Positions 34,881 to 47,974 of a DNA stretch of 64,000 bases are shown one piece after another (the stretch's first letter is position 1; each line of letters begins with the position of its first letter). The position numbers and the translations under genes are program-made. The notes under the pieces were generated by a model that searched no databases, was not told where the DNA came from, and saw only the letters and a program-made list of their open reading frames with translations. The stretch is from Blastomyces gilchristii SLH14081 (taxonomy: Eukaryota; Ascomycota; Eurotiomycetes; Onygenales; Ajellomycetaceae), in contig NW_003101650.1 in assembly GCF_000003855.2 (NCBI RefSeq), forward strand, positions 426,697-490,696. The letters run 5' to 3'.

Positions 34881-37650
34881 ATAACATCTCTTTACAGATT
34901 TTAAGAATGTCTTTTTGAAAAGAAAAGCAGTGAAGTTTTCTGATATCAAGATATAATATAAGATTCATCTTGAAAATAATGTAATAACACTGTACAGATC
35001 TCTTTACAACTTGTCTATAAAGAAATTAAATATTCTGCACAAATATCTTGAAGAAGTACAATCAAAGAACTGAATATATTTATCAAAGAGTCTGATAGAG
35101 ACATCTATACTCTTTGTACTCAAGAAGAATAATAAACTATATCTATATATAGACTACAGAGATCTTAATAAGATAATAGTTAAGAATTACTATTTATTAT
35201 TATTAATTAATGAGATAATTGATTGATTATCTGAAGTAAAAATATTCTCAAAGATTGATATACAGAATATCTATCATAGAATCAGAGTTAACAAAGATAA
35301 CATTTAAAAAACAGCTTTTTATATCAAGTACAGTAATTTTAAATATCTTGTTTTATCTTTTAATTTTTATAATACTTCAGTCATCTTTCAGACCTATATA
35401 AATAAGACACTGCAGAGCCTTGTTAACATCTTCTATATAGTATACTTAAATAATATTCTAATCTTCTCAAAAACAGAGAAAGAATACAATACTCATATTT
35501 AAGAAGTATTGAGTCACTTGAGACAGTATTAACTTTATATAAACACTGAAAAATACTCATTCTACATGTAGAAGATTGATTTCTTAGATTATATTATTAA
35601 GATGAATAACATTTCAATGAATAGAAGCTGAGTCTTTATTATTAAGAACTGACTAATACTGCAGATATACTGTAAGATATAGATGTTTCTAGAATTTATA
35701 AATTTCTACAGATAATTTATCTATATATATTTACAGATTACTGCTTCTCTTACAGATCTGTTAAAGAGAAGTATGAAAGATAGAAAAACAGAATTATTTA
35801 TTCTTACTTAAGACACTGTGCAGACATTTGCAGAATTAAAACAAGCTTTCATAGATATTATAATACTGAATCACTTTAATCTCAACTTATTCAGTCAGTG
35901 TGAGACTGATGTATTCAGAAATGAAGTCTGTGAAATCTTTTTATAGTTAATATTAGAGATCTTTCAATATTGAAAGAATCAGAAAATAATTATTTCTGAG
36001 AAAACAGATAATGAATTATCTATGAGAGAAGACTTTTTTATAAAGTCTATAAGATATTATAAATGAAGATCAGTGACCTTCTTCTTCAAGAAGTTATTAC
36101 TTATACAGAGAAGATATGATACTTATAATCAGAAGATGTTAGTAATTATTAAATTCTTTAAGATCTGATAATATTATCTTCAGAGTAGTAAGTACTCAGT
36201 GTAAGTTCTCACTAATTATACAAATCTGTATTACTTCTTGATAATAAAGAGCTTGATAGAACATTAAGTCAGATGAGCAGAGCTGCTTTCAGAGTATGAT
36301 TTCTATATTTAATATCATTCAGATCAGCTTAATCTCACTGATATACTATTTAAACAGTCTGATTATAATATTATTAATACAGAGAAGAATTCTATAAAAG
36401 AATCTCTATCATCACTGCAGAAGAAGCTGACTGCAGAGAGTTAAAGTTCTCTGAAGCTCAGAAACAGTATTAGTAAGACAGCTATATAACTCAGTATAGA
36501 ATATGAAAGAAAACCTGAGTCTCTGTAGAGAACTGACACTGAAGATCATGAGCTTCTTATATCATATCTTATAATTATTAAATTAATAAAGAATAAAACA
36601 GTCTACAATCTTTCAATCTGACTACTTTTAAAATTCATTAATAAGTTATAGAAGAAGAATATCTCTACTACAGCTTAAATTCAGAAGTTAAAGAAGAAAG
36701 AATTCAGTTTAAACTTGAAAGAGACAGGCTCTGAGCAGAATGATATTACTAAGAAATTAAGTCACTGATAATTAGAAGAATATAAACTTCTACTACTGAA
36801 TAATTCAGTCTTCATCTCTTATAGCAGAGTGATATATTAGAAGTTATTAAGAATTCATTATAATAATCTTTATACAGAGCACTTCAGATTAGAGAAGACT
36901 GAGAAGCTTCTAAAATATAAATATATTTAAGACAAGCTTCAGACAGATATTAAAGAGTATATTAAGACTTATAATATTTATTAAAAGATAAAGATTCTGT
37001 AGTATAAGTAATACAGTGAGTTAGTATCACTGCCTGTTTCAAAGAGCTTATAATAGAATTTATTAATAAATTTCATAGTTGATCTACTGAAGTTAATAAG
37101 AGTCAAAGAATATAACTTAATTTTAATCATTATTAATCACTTTATAAAGATAATCAGATATATTTCTACTTATAAAAAGATTAAAGCCTCTGAATTAACT
37201 GATCTATTTTTAGATATTATTATTTATAATCACAGTACTTCAAAATTATTAATAATAGATTGAGAATCTCTCTTCATCAGTAAATACTAGTCAGCTTTTT
37301 ACTATTATCTTATGATAAGATGTCTTCTCAGTACTGTATTTCATCTACAGACAGATGATCAGACTGAATATTAAAATCAGACACTAGAACAGTATCTTTA
37401 AGTATTCTATTTATATTATCAGAATGATTAACTCAAATATCTTCTGACTATTAAATTCATATATAATAATGTAAAGAATGTAATCTTAAAGATATCTTCT
37501 TTCTATACTTATTATAAATATAATTCTTCATTACTCAGTAACATTGTAAACAATATTTTAAAGAGAGAAATAGACAGTCAGAATGTCAGATAAGTACAGA
37601 GAATAGAGTATTTCTCAGTATCAGAAGTAAAAGTAAGATTGAAACTTTTA
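34880..37650 (+). pseudogene. Gy1 pol remnant: RT, RNase H, integrase
   Basis: RT segments: ETSILFVLKKNNKLYLYIDY, RDLNKIIVKNYYLLLLINEI and SKIDIQNIYHRI (35,090-35,290). The catalytic box is VYLNNILIFS at 35,440-35,469, that is YLDD with both Asp changed to Asn. Integrase follows (37,080-37,470) with HFIKIIRYISTYKKI, IIYNHSTSKLLIID, SLFISKY, STVFHLQTDDQTEY and NQTLEQYL. The order and spacing are those of a gypsy pol. Stops replace Trp and Arg/Gln codons throughout, so no enzyme can be made. Confidence 0.85.
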
Positions 37651-37984
37651 AATAAAATTTATAAGAAGATAATGAAAAGCATCTATCATACTTAGAAGTA
37701 GTAGATAAAATACTATAATTAAAAATATCTTTTAATAAAGTTCTTAATAGAGAATTAAGTACTACTTTCAGTAAAGAATATTAAGATAATAAGATTATAT
37801 AAGAAGCTCAGTGAGTGATAGCTAGAATCTTTCTCAGTAATAAAAGTAATGAATAAGTAGATATATAAGTTAAAATTACTCACAGAATTGAAATCAATTC
37901 ATTCTATTTTTCACATTTTCTATTTAGAGCTCTATAAGTAATATTTCAGAGTGAAGCTGTCTCAGCTGAATAATATTAAGATTA

Positions 37985-38135
37985 AGAGTGATACTGAATA
38001 TCTTATGAAGAAAATATTGAATAAGTAAATATATTATAGTAAGCTTTAATATCTTATTAAATAAGAAAGTTATTTATTGTCAGAGAATTTATAAAAACTG
38101 TTTGAGTATTTGAAAAATACTGAGAAAGAGATTAC
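37985..38135 (+). pseudogene. Gy1 chromodomain remnant
   Basis: The plus-strand frame reads SDTEYLMKKILNK, then YLIK-stop-ESYLLSENL and LFEYLKN, matching the family pattern VE.IL..R...GK..YLIKW.GY...ENTWEP..NL. Both Trp codons are now stops. It sits directly after the integrase C-terminus, as in chromoviruses. Confidence 0.65.
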
Positions 38136-38149
38136 AAGCTATGAGATAA

Positions 38150-40019
38150 CTAGTAGAGATTACTCTATTACATGTCAGAGATATTAAATAAGAAATACTA
38201 CTTAAGACTTCTTATTTTTTTTAAAGAGTTTTTTAGAGATAATCTTATAGTGATGAGCTAGTATCTTGTAGACTCTATAGTACTCTTCTTCTATTTTCTC
38301 TCAAAGAGTTTTTTAGAAGTTTAATAAGACTATATAAGTGTAAAATTCCTGAAGCAGTTAGAGAAAAGAGATATTGAAAATTAATAAAAAGATTAATATT
38401 ATTAATCTGTAGACTGCTGCTATTCTAATAAGATCACAGCCTGTTAAAAAAGTAAAAAGAAGAGAATCTCAGAATCTACTTATTAATAATCACACTCTTA
38501 TCAAACTCATTCTTCACTGTTAAAGTCTTTAACACTAATATCTTTGTCTGCTGAGAAGTTAGCACTGCAGTGCTGTAGAGAAGTATGCTGTAGAAGAGTA
38601 TAAGAGATACTTAAAGTATTAACTTACTAATTTATAAAGCATCTCAGTTATCTGCTTCAATTGAAGTAAGATTCTCTTCAATCAGTAATTAATCTTTATA
38701 GTACTTTTAATAGCAGTACTGACTGATCTCTTCTTGAGATCAGTCATTCTGAGGTGTTTTTTCATCTCAGAGATTCACACTTTCATCTTCTTTTACAGAT
38801 GAGCAAGAGAGACCTTCTCAGCCTTGATAGAATCTGTCAATACTTGAAGCTCTGAGACTCTCACTCTGTACTACTTAAATACCTAGGCTTCTTGTCAGAG
38901 CTGATACAACATCTTTCTGTGAAATAATACTTACAGAGAGACAGAAGTTGTTGTTACAGATGTAATAAAAATAACAGAAGTTGTTATTACAGATGTAATA
39001 AAAATAACAGAAGTAAGAGAAGAGACAGATGTATAAAATCCCTCTCTTTTTCAGCTGCTTGACACAGTGCAGACAAGTAGTAGTGCCAGTCAGAGACTGC
39101 ACTGAAGCCTTCTCACAGAGAGAAGATGAAGAAACTGTGAAACTCTGCAGACTCAACTCAGCAGTATTCTGAGCAGAGCTCAGATGTGTTATGAAAGAGA
39201 AACTACAGATTGAGCTTCTCAGAGTTACTATCTCTGAAATCAAGCTCTCTTCAGATTTCTCTCTGAATGATCATACAGAGTCATACATTACTGTATTGAC
39301 TGAGAGAGAGAGCAGTGTTGCAACAGTGATGAGAGAAGCAGGAGATGAACCGGGTGCAGACACATTAGTCAGCAGAAGAAATGACACCTCACTGCAAGGC
39401 ACAGCAACTACTATCACAGCTGTAAGAGAAGTAGGAGAAGATATGATAATGAGAGCAGTGCTTCTGCAGTCTGTTAACACTGCTATCTCTGTCTTCAACC
39501 TGGCTTTCTTGACAGTCACAGAGGCTGCAGTCACATCACAAAGACATTTATTATTCACTAGAAAATATCAGAATAAGCTCTTTATTATTCTTTAAGAACA
39601 ATACTCTCATACACTCACTATTATAATTAAGAGAGAGAAAAGAAAAATATTTCATAGAGAGAGAAGATCTTTTTGAAAAATTCTGTCACTACTATTAGCT
39701 TTGTTTCTAAAAATACATCACTTTTACAGAGAATTTTATATATAGAATGAAATATATTGAGAGATCTGTAAGTCACTTATTAACTACATTTTTCACATTT
39801 TAAATTAATATATAAGAAACTCACTTATCATATATTTGATTTGAATAAAGATGAGAAAAGAAAGATCTATACAGTCAGTAGAAAAACTTATCTATTTCTT
39901 TGTATTATACACAGTACATGCACTATCAATCAGTTAATAACTATTATTATATAACAAAGATAATTTCTAATCTGATAATCTTGAGAGTATCAGAACTATA
40001 CTCTTAAAGAGAAGAGTAT
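38150..40019. other. Gy1 post-integrase accessory region with long frames on both strands
   Basis: Ordinary chromoviruses have little between the chromodomain and the 3' LTR; here there is about 1.87 kb. In 38,875-39,595 both strands stay unusually open. Sense: a 134-aa frame at 39,191-39,595 (ERESSVATVMREAG, SRRNDTSLQGTA), extendable upstream past one stop. Antisense: frames of 95 aa (39,558-39,271) and 122 aa (39,243-38,875), separated by a single TGA. The region is less mutated than its surroundings. The antisense frame is also open in the second Gy1 copy (63,232-63,522). I cannot say which strand, if either, was coding. Confidence 0.6.
38941..39006. repeat. 33-bp tandem duplication in Gy1 copy 1
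   Basis: Two consecutive 33-bp units beginning ACAGAAGTTGTT, one base different. The corresponding place in the inverted second copy (about 63,795-63,825) has a single unit, so the duplication is specific to copy 1. Confidence 0.8.
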
Positions 40020-40551
40020 TATCACACTCTCAGTAGTATTAAGACTCTGCTGCAGTTTCACACAGCTTATTACTTTTATACAGATAATTTTATCTCATCT
40101 GAATCAGTTTTCAATTACTCTATAACATCATTTGAATATATTATAGAAAGATCTAATTGATGAATATAAGAATCTCACTTTTATATAAGATCAGCAGATT
40201 ACTCTTTCTTAATAATAAGACACTGCTGAGGTATCACTTCAGCTATTCTCACTTATGAAATAAGAGAAGAGTATCTGCTCATTATCTATATAGAATAGCT
40301 AGATGCTGACTTCTTATCAAAGAAGCAGTAATTCATTTTTCTTCTACTGAAATATATACAAGAGTTACTATGTATCTTATATAATCTTCTTAATATACTA
40401 AGTATTATATCTGTGATATTCTCATAATAACTCTGTAGCCTACAAGCTCACTATTTAAGCAAGATAGTTAAGCTTATTTATACAGCTTCTTAAATAACTA
40501 TCTCTATGTAATATCACTGACTAGTCACTACTTTGATTCTGTCATATTACA
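40020..40551 (+). repeat. Gy1 copy 1, 3' LTR (532 bp)
   Basis: Starts TATCACACTC (TG changed to TA by a G-to-A transition) and ends GTCATATTACA. Same length as the 5' LTR. Differences are mostly C-to-T or G-to-A. Confidence 0.9.
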
Positions 40552-40556
40552 ATAAT

Positions 40557-41469
40557 ATATAATAAATATTGACTGAATACTTTATATAAGACTATATAAC
40601 TTACACATCTATAGAATACTATGTTATTAAATTAGTATACAATAAATTAATCTTTTATCTTTATCAGATTATAAGCTCTTGACTGCTTTTATACTATCTC
40701 AATTATATACTTTAAAAAGAGATTGATTCTATGAATTTTCTATAATAGTGAATAATATAAGAACTTGACAGAATAACTAGTAAATAAGTAGAATTTATAT
40801 TCAAAGATTAATAAAGCTTTTAAAATATAAGATATCAGAAGTTCTTAATAAGAGGTATAAAAAAACTGTTTATAAAAGATATAATATATCTTAATCTTCT
40901 TTATATATAATTAAATTCACTTTATTCTTAACTATAATTAAGTAATTTATTTTATGAAATACTTAAGATCTACTTTATATAAATATTTAATCAATTCTTT
41001 AATAATTAACTGAGACTGCTTATCAAAGTTATATCAGAATTAAGAGTAAGAGTTAGAAGTTACACTGATATCAGAGTTAAAAGAGTCAGAGTTAGAGTCA
41101 GAGCTAGAGTTAGTGTTAAAGTCAGAGTCAGAACTTATAAGATGAGAAAGTTGTTTTAAACTATATAAGCAGAATATTATTATGAAAAAATTCCAGAGAG
41201 AAAAAAAGTAAGAATAAGAGATATTAAAGCTAGAAGTTAGAGATTAATTAATATAATATAAGAGATCTTTGAAGAGAAAGAATTAATAAAATAACTAGAT
41301 AAGATTTGTATGTAATATTCATATTAGCTAGCAGATGCTTGAGTGCTTATAATTAGAAAGAATATTGACTGAATACTCTATATAAAGTTATATAACTCAC
41401 ACATTTATAGAATACTGTGTAATTAAATTAGTATATAATTAATCAATCTTTCATCTTTGTTAATAAAAA
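40557..41469. repeat. Pair of ~100-bp direct repeats enclosing ~700 bp, AT-rich
   Basis: AATATTGACTGAATAC... begins at 40,565 and again at 41,361, each followed by about 100 bp of matching sequence (TATATAAC, ATAGAATACT, TTAAATTAGTATA). The ~700 bp between has no coding capacity and contains a purine-rich GAGTCAGAGTTA-type low-complexity tract (about 41,040-41,130). This could be a small non-autonomous LTR element (TRIM-like) or a duplicated repeat. Termini and target duplication are unclear. Confidence 0.5.
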
Positions 41470-41905
41470 AGTTTTTAAAGCCGTTGATTATATTATAAAA
41501 AGTTAACTACTATATAATTTTTTATAAAAGTATGTAATTACTGATTATATAAATCAGTAGCTATAATAAGTATGTATTAAATAGTATAATTAGACTATTA
41601 AATACAGAGATAGATCTATTCTTCCAGGCTATAAAACAGTTATACATAGCCTGTATCATCTCAGTAGCTGATTATGAAGGTCAAGTTTAATAAAATAATC
41701 TAATAAATTTCACTGAACTCTTTCAAAGTCTGTACAACAGAGTTTTGAAAAAAATTCTAGAAGTATTCAAATTATCTTCTATTAAAGTAATAAAAATTGA
41801 AGCATTAATTTCTTTATCTGAAATTAGATTTAAAAAGACCTGTATAAACTATACTCTGAGAGTTATAAAAATAAGCTTAAATTATATAATTAGAAAAAGA
41901 GTTTC

Positions 41906-42015
41906 TGTAGAATAGTTAAAGATTGTATTGATAGATCTATCTACAAGAACATAATATAGTAATGAGTCACGTGATCTAATGAGATCACTAACCGCAATGA
42001 CTGTAACAGTCAACA
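41906..42015 (-). repeat. Copia copy 2, left (3') LTR, 110 bp
   Basis: TGTAGAATAGTTAAAG... to ...AACAGTCAACA. Relative to copy 1 LTRs the changes cluster in GG, CC and CG sites (GGTGGGTC to AATGAGTC), while the CACGTG palindrome is unchanged. Confidence 0.9.
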
Positions 42016-45000
42016 CCTTCTCTCAAGATAATAAGAATTATATATAAAAACACTCAAATTATCAAGACAGTCTGTCAAAATTAAATACAAATGTAAAATT
42101 AAACATTCTCAACTTTTACATCTGTAAGACCTAGTAAAATCATGAATCATGCAAATATCACAGTATTTAGAGATTTAGTAAGTTCATTCACTGCTATCTG
42201 AGTGATGAGAATGTATTTTAAATCAATGATTCTCTGATTTAACTGTTAATATGAAAAATGAAAATGTGTGTCAATATGCTTGTTTCAGACTGTAATAACT
42301 GTCATCTTTGTAAGATTTATGACACTCTTAGTATCAGTGAGAATCTGTATCAGAGATGTAGTAATAAAGTCAAGCTCAATCATGAGATTCTGAATTCATG
42401 TTGCTTCACAGACTGCCTTACTAAGAGTCATATATTCAGTCTCATTGAAACTTAGAGATATACAAGGTTGCTTTACTAAATGCTATGAAATCAGATCATC
42501 TGCAAGCTTAAAAATGTAGCTGAATGTTGATTTCCTACTATTATTGAAGAGGCCAGCTCAATCAGAATCCGAGTAGCTGAAGGGTAGATAGAAATCATCA
42601 GAGAAATCAGGGAAAATGAACCTCTTATACAGACTGTGTCTGTAGAAAATGCCCAGATTCATGATCTCTTTTAAATAATATATAATATGTAACAGAGTCT
42701 TTCAATATTGAGATGTTGAATCAATGTTCTGTTAAGTGAGTAGTGAGACAGTGTGAGTGATATCAGAACATGTTTTAACTATAAGATATTGCAAGTAACT
42801 TATATCATGGATATCACTGAATTATGAAACCAGTCTCTTTCTCTAGTATAGGGAAATCATCAATATGAAATTCATTCTTTATTAATATTTTGATAACAGC
42901 TGTATCATCAAGATAGAAATCTTTATCAAGACATTTAATATATTAACAATATGTTAAATCAATTTCTTTGTCTGAATAATTGACTTTCATACTCAAATAC
43001 TTGATTGACTGATGTAGATTCTTGACTTTCAATTTCCCACTGAGTATACTCACTAGTTAATCAGCATTCTCAGGAACTTTGAATATGATATTAAGATCAT
43101 CAATGTAGATTATTATATAGAGATGACATCTGAATATATGATATTAGAGTGCCAGATTATTGACACTGACTGCAAATTCAAGATCACTCAGTAGAGCTGT
43201 TAAGTAATTTATATCAGATCATCACTGCAGGGTTCAGACTGTATAGACTACTCTTAATCACACAGACAAGTGTTTTCAGTGAATCTGTCTCAAATCTGAT
43301 GAGTTGTCTTATATAGATCTTCTTAGTGAGGCACTCATACAGATATATCATTACTATATTCACTTAACAGAATGTTCAACTGTGTAGTACTGCTATTGCA
43401 AAAAGAATACAATTGACAGTATCAGTGATGACAGAAGTGTAGATCTCTTCTCTAGAACTCTTCTTAAGCTAGTTATTATAAATCACTCAATATAATTTTC
43501 TAAGAATATTATCAGAATCAGTATTCAGATCTGTGAGTCTATCTTTTTCAAGAAACACTTAACAGTCTGAAGTAATCAGTTCATTTCTCAGAACATCAGA
43601 TCTAGAAATCAAACTTCATATATTATGTCTCTTCAGATCAGTAATCTCATGTTGTATGAACTTCTTTTAATAATCTTCTACTCTCTCTAACTGAGATGTG
43701 ACATTCTTGTAGAACTTCAGAAGATTATCTGTAGCAGAGCTTGAAGTATAAGTAGTCAGTAATTTTATGAGCTGCAATTCTGTAGAATTCAGATTATCAA
43801 TATCAGAAGCATCTTCATCATTAATCAGATGAATATCAGGTTTCAGTTTACTAACATGATAAATGAGTGTCACAGATATAACAACTGATTCTGATTTTTC
43901 AGTGATTGAGAACCTCACATTGCTACTGACAATAATCTTATCAGATTCAGAATGTCATAGGTAATATATCAATGTGCTACTGAATTCAATGATATAATAG
44001 AAATCAGCATGTGAAGAAAGCTTATTCACAGGCTTCTGAGATTCATGCAAGTGAATAAAAATCTCTGCACTCAATTGATGAAAATGTCTCATATTCAGTG
44101 AAGTATTTGTAAGTGCATATTAAGGAATCTTATATGAACTTGGAATCACAGAAGTCTCTGTGATAGAGAATCAAAATTTCAAGTTATAAAGAACTGTAGA
44201 TGTGAGAGTATTATTAATTATTATAAGCACTGTCTCTAAATCATCTAGTCAGAACTTCTTAGAAAGATTATCTTTCAAAAGAACAGCTTTAATCTGTCTC
44301 ATAATAGTGTGAATTTCATGTTCAGAAACATCATTCTGATGTGATGAATATGACGTTATTAGTTCTCATTTGATACTATATGAATTCATGACTGTGTGTA
44401 TATGTGTAAATTGAAAAACATCATCAATATCAGTCTGTAGAAAAGCAGGGGCTGTATACCTGAGATTACTCATGAATCTGAGCCACAACTCAAAGTATTG
44501 AACAGCCTTATTCTTGAATCTCAAAAAATATACTCAATGATAGCAAGTTGCATTATAGATGATAAGTATTCAGTATTTAATTCTCTGGCGGGACTCTAAG
44601 AAGTGGTCAGAGAGTTCTTTCAATGTATGTTCACTGCCTGAAAGGTTAATATGAATCTTCTCAATAAGTTGAATAGATCTAGACATTGATGTTTTTGAAT
44701 AATCTTGTATTATACCTGTCTTGATATATTCTTCACAAAAGAACTTGATCTTAGAATCTTTAATTATGACTTCAGTATGAGAAATCTTGACCATAACAAT
44801 TATAACATCAGTGTGAATATGACTGAGATTGTAGTATCAATTCAAAAGAGTCTTTGATATCTTTGATGTCTGTGTTTTCACATCTGCAGAATCAATGTTA
44901 TTAACAGTAGTGACAGCAGCCACAGAAAAATCAACTTTTCAGTCAAAATTGTACTCATGAGGCATTGTGATATACTTGACTACCTTGTTCAGATAATTGA

Positions 45001-46961
45001 AATTCTCATTGAACTTCTGTTTGTTGATCTTATATATATTGTTCTGAGCGGTCTGAACTGTATGAAAAATGACATTATTCAGAGCTCTGCAAATGAAAAA
45101 TGAGAGAATAGTAAAAGATAATGTAAATTGAAATCCCTGATCTTCAAGCTTTGTAAATGAGAGCAGATTAACTGTAATATTAGAAATATAGTGAACATTC
45201 TGTAAGTTAACATTATCACTCTCAATCTTTAAGATAACAGTCTTAATCTTCTTAACAAACTCAGTTCTCTCAGTTGCAGAATTGACAGAGATGTTATCAT
45301 TAAAAGATTTGATATTTGAAAAAGAATGAAGCTCACTCATCATATTCAGACTTGTACATGTATTCAAATATCAAGATCTAGAGAATGGTTTTTCAGTGAC
45401 TGTGAAAGAGAAATAGAACTTAATCTTTATAATTACTGTATTTATCACTGATTGAGAACTTATCAAGTCATTCTTCTTCTCTTTCTTCTTATCATCATTC
45501 TTCTTGTCCATCTTCTTTTTCTTTTTATCAGAGTGTAAGATAAAACACCTGTCAACAGTATATTCATATCTTCTGCAGTGAGTGTACTTTCATACAGTTG
45601 TGCTTTTATTCTCATCTTTGTTCTTGTTCTTGTTCTTTTTCACAGTCACAGAATTAGTCTGAGACTGCTTTTTTCACTTAATGATGATCTTCTTGAATGT
45701 ATGATTGATCAGTTGCTTTATCAAATCATTAATATCAATATTAACAATGAGTTCTTAGTCAGTGGAGAAAAACTCATTCAAACATGTCTTAACAAATGAT
45801 CTTTGATAATCTTGCAGATTGTTGAGAAAAAGATCATGATATACATCTTCAGTGCTCTGACAGAGCTTCTTGTAACAGATAATAAGATAGTGAAAATATC
45901 TCTGAAAAGTAAGATAGTCACTATTCTTGACTTATAATTTTATTAATTTCTTGAAGATATTAACTTGTTCTTCAGTCAGTGATATTATATATTCAATATT
46001 AATCTTGTCTCACAGAGCTGCAGTATTGTCAGCTTTCAAGGTTTCAATAGTGATTTGAATATTTTTAACAAGACTTGATAGCATATATCTATATAGAGAC
46101 TTGAAACAGATCTTTCACTTCTCAGAATTGATATAATGTGTAAAAGAGAATTCTTGTTAAGTTCTCAATAGAATGTTGATTTCATCAATAACTTTCACAT
46201 CAGTTAATATATCAATATGCCAGACTTCATAATTAGAGTCATTAAATATGATCACTGATTTAATATCTAGTATATATTTCACTTTCTTCTGATATTTTCA
46301 CAACTCATTTCTTGTAGTGTCTCTTTGTGCAGAGACAGATATAGTGAGATATTGAGTGATTTCAGCTGCAGTCATTTGATTCTATAGTATTATCTGTATA
46401 AGATTCATAAGATTGCCTGCAGTGCAATAGATAGATTGATTCAGATCATCATTAAAAATCAGCATTTCAGAGATGAGAGATAGTGAAGAATTTAATAAGT
46501 TGAAATAAACAGATTCTGTAGATGAATATTAACTCTGCTTTTCTTTATTCTGAAGTTTCTCTGTTGTCTCATCATCAAATTCTGTACTCTGGTGAAAACT
46601 GATCTCAGTCTCATCTTGCAAGTCAGAAGCCTTCTCATAATGAGTGAGCATTCTATCAATAAGTTGTCTAGTGAATTGTGTGATTCTGAGCCTTGAGCTG
46701 AACTCTGAAGTAACAGATGTATCACTCATATCAAGATAGCTCTGCTTCTTCTAGATATGTAAAAAAAAAAAAATAATCTTCACAATGAGAAACACACTTT
46801 CTTAAAAATATAAAGTATATGAATCTGCTGATCAGCAGATTCAGGGAAAATGAAATATCTTCAATAAAGAGTGAGAGTCTTTTCAAAAAAGATGAACTAT
46901 CTGTGTCAAAAATGTTGATACAATATTCTAAAAAGAAAAATGTGTCATTCAGACTATAATC

Positions 46962-47071
46962 TGTAGAATAGTTGAAGATTGTATTGATAGATCTATCTAC
47001 AAGAACATAATATAGTGGTGGGTCACGTGATCTAGTGGGATCGCTAACCGCAATGGCCGTAACAGTCAACA
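46962..47071 (-). repeat. Copia copy 2, right (5') LTR, 110 bp
   Basis: TGTAGAATAGTTGAAG... to ...AACAGTCAACA, followed by GTTTC. It keeps GGTGGGTCACGTGATC, so it is less altered than its left partner. Confidence 0.9.
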
Positions 47072-47476
47072 GTTTCTTCTTTATTTTCATTAATTAACTC
47101 AGAAGATGAACTGAATTAAAATAGATTTCTTAATCAAAATGAAAACAATTCTTTACAGAAAATGCTCTCTTAACTATACAGACTATATTCATTAATTAAG
47201 AATTAATTTTCTTTATTAAATGTTAAGAAAATTGATTATGAGAAAATATCTCTCTGAAGAGAAAAGCTGAAATCTCTCATAGACTTGTAAAGAAGTAAAC
47301 TATTTAAAGAGAGAGAATATAAACAGTATTTAAAAAAGATCTCTACAATTAATATAAAAGACTCAATTCTGATTTACTCAGATAACTTAAAAAATGAGAA
47401 TTTGAACAGAGTAGATACAGGTATTACTTATATTAAAGATAATATCAATTTTATCTCAGGTTTCTGAAATTTAGAC

Positions 47477-47963
47477 TGTGATTCAAAGGTTGCTTAAGTC
47501 AGTGTATGATTACAGATATACGCCGGCTTCTTATATATATTATACTAAATTAATTAGTGGCTGCTATGATCTCTTTACATTCATAAGCATGTTCATAAGT
47601 GACTGTGTTATTATTCAGCAGTTATACATTTTTCTGAACTATATTCTCTCTTATCAGATTCAGTCACACTCATGTAACTCTGATATAAGCTGCTCTCAGA
47701 GAAGCTTTCACTATTTTACATCACTTATTCACTAATATTTTCATTCTTCAATTATCATCTCTGTTATTATCATTATTATATGTTATTATCTTGTACAAGA
47801 TTTCTGCATCTTATCTCTTTTATCAAGCTCTTTTCAATCTGTTCATCTATTACATTATATGCATTTCTGATGATGACTCTCTGTTCTTATAATAAGTATT
47901 ATCATAGTACTCATATCAGGTAGTTTATTAGCAGTAAGTGAAACATATTATGAAATATAACCT
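47477..47963 (-). repeat. Gy2 LTR a (extra LTR of a tandem gypsy array)
   Basis: Starts TGTGATTCAAAGGTTGC and aligns with the LTRs at 47,975 and 56,536. It is followed by 11 bp (GAACTTGTTTT) and then directly by LTR b. Compared with LTR b it lacks about 80 bp around 47,690. Confidence 0.75.
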
Positions 47964-47974
47964 GAACTTGTTTT

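Larger units (their letters stand above)
32624..40551 (+). mobile_element. Complete Ty3/gypsy chromovirus Gy1, copy 1 (7,928 bp incl. 100-N gap), mutated
   Basis: Flanked by a perfect 5-bp duplication ATAAT (32,619-32,623 and 40,552-40,556) with two 532-bp LTRs. In order on the plus strand it holds a gag zinc knuckle remnant, RT, RNase H, integrase, chromodomain, and then about 1.87 kb of extra sequence before the 3' LTR. RT, integrase and chromodomain are heavily interrupted by stops. The chromodomain assigns it to the chromoviruses, a clade known to target heterochromatin. A second, inverted copy begins at 62,253. Confidence 0.92.
41906..47071 (-). mobile_element. Complete Ty1/copia LTR retrotransposon, copy 2 (5,166 bp)
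   Basis: Same family as 13,870-19,104. The 5-bp duplication GTTTC is at 41,901-41,905 and 47,072-47,076. LTRs of 110 bp lie at 41,906-42,015 and 46,962-47,071. The minus-strand interior is less damaged than copy 1. The zinc knuckle retains three of its four ligands (Y-T-H-C-R-R-Y-E-Y-T-V-D-R-C context, about 45,550-45,590). The protease/integrase junction segment reads NVHYISNITVNLLSFTKLED (about 45,125-45,200). The RT box is intact as YIDD (43,096-43,107). RNase H again has the YIDIHFHF-type ending near 42,260-42,360. Stops still prevent expression. Confidence 0.92.
41470..47476 (+). mobile_element. Tad/I-like LINE fragment, interrupted by copia copy 2
   Basis: LINE sequence is 41,470-41,905 and 47,072-47,476. 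The first part reads as the RT thumb (QAIKQLYIACIISVADYEGQ, then FQSLYNRVLKKILEVF, IEALISLSEIRF, INYTLRVIK). The second part reads into the start of RNase H (YSDNLKNENLN, INFISGF). Both match the minus-strand LINE at 2,380-4,125. The break is exactly the GTTTC target duplication of the copia element. The right end stops where a Gy2 LTR begins at 47,477. Confidence 0.85.
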
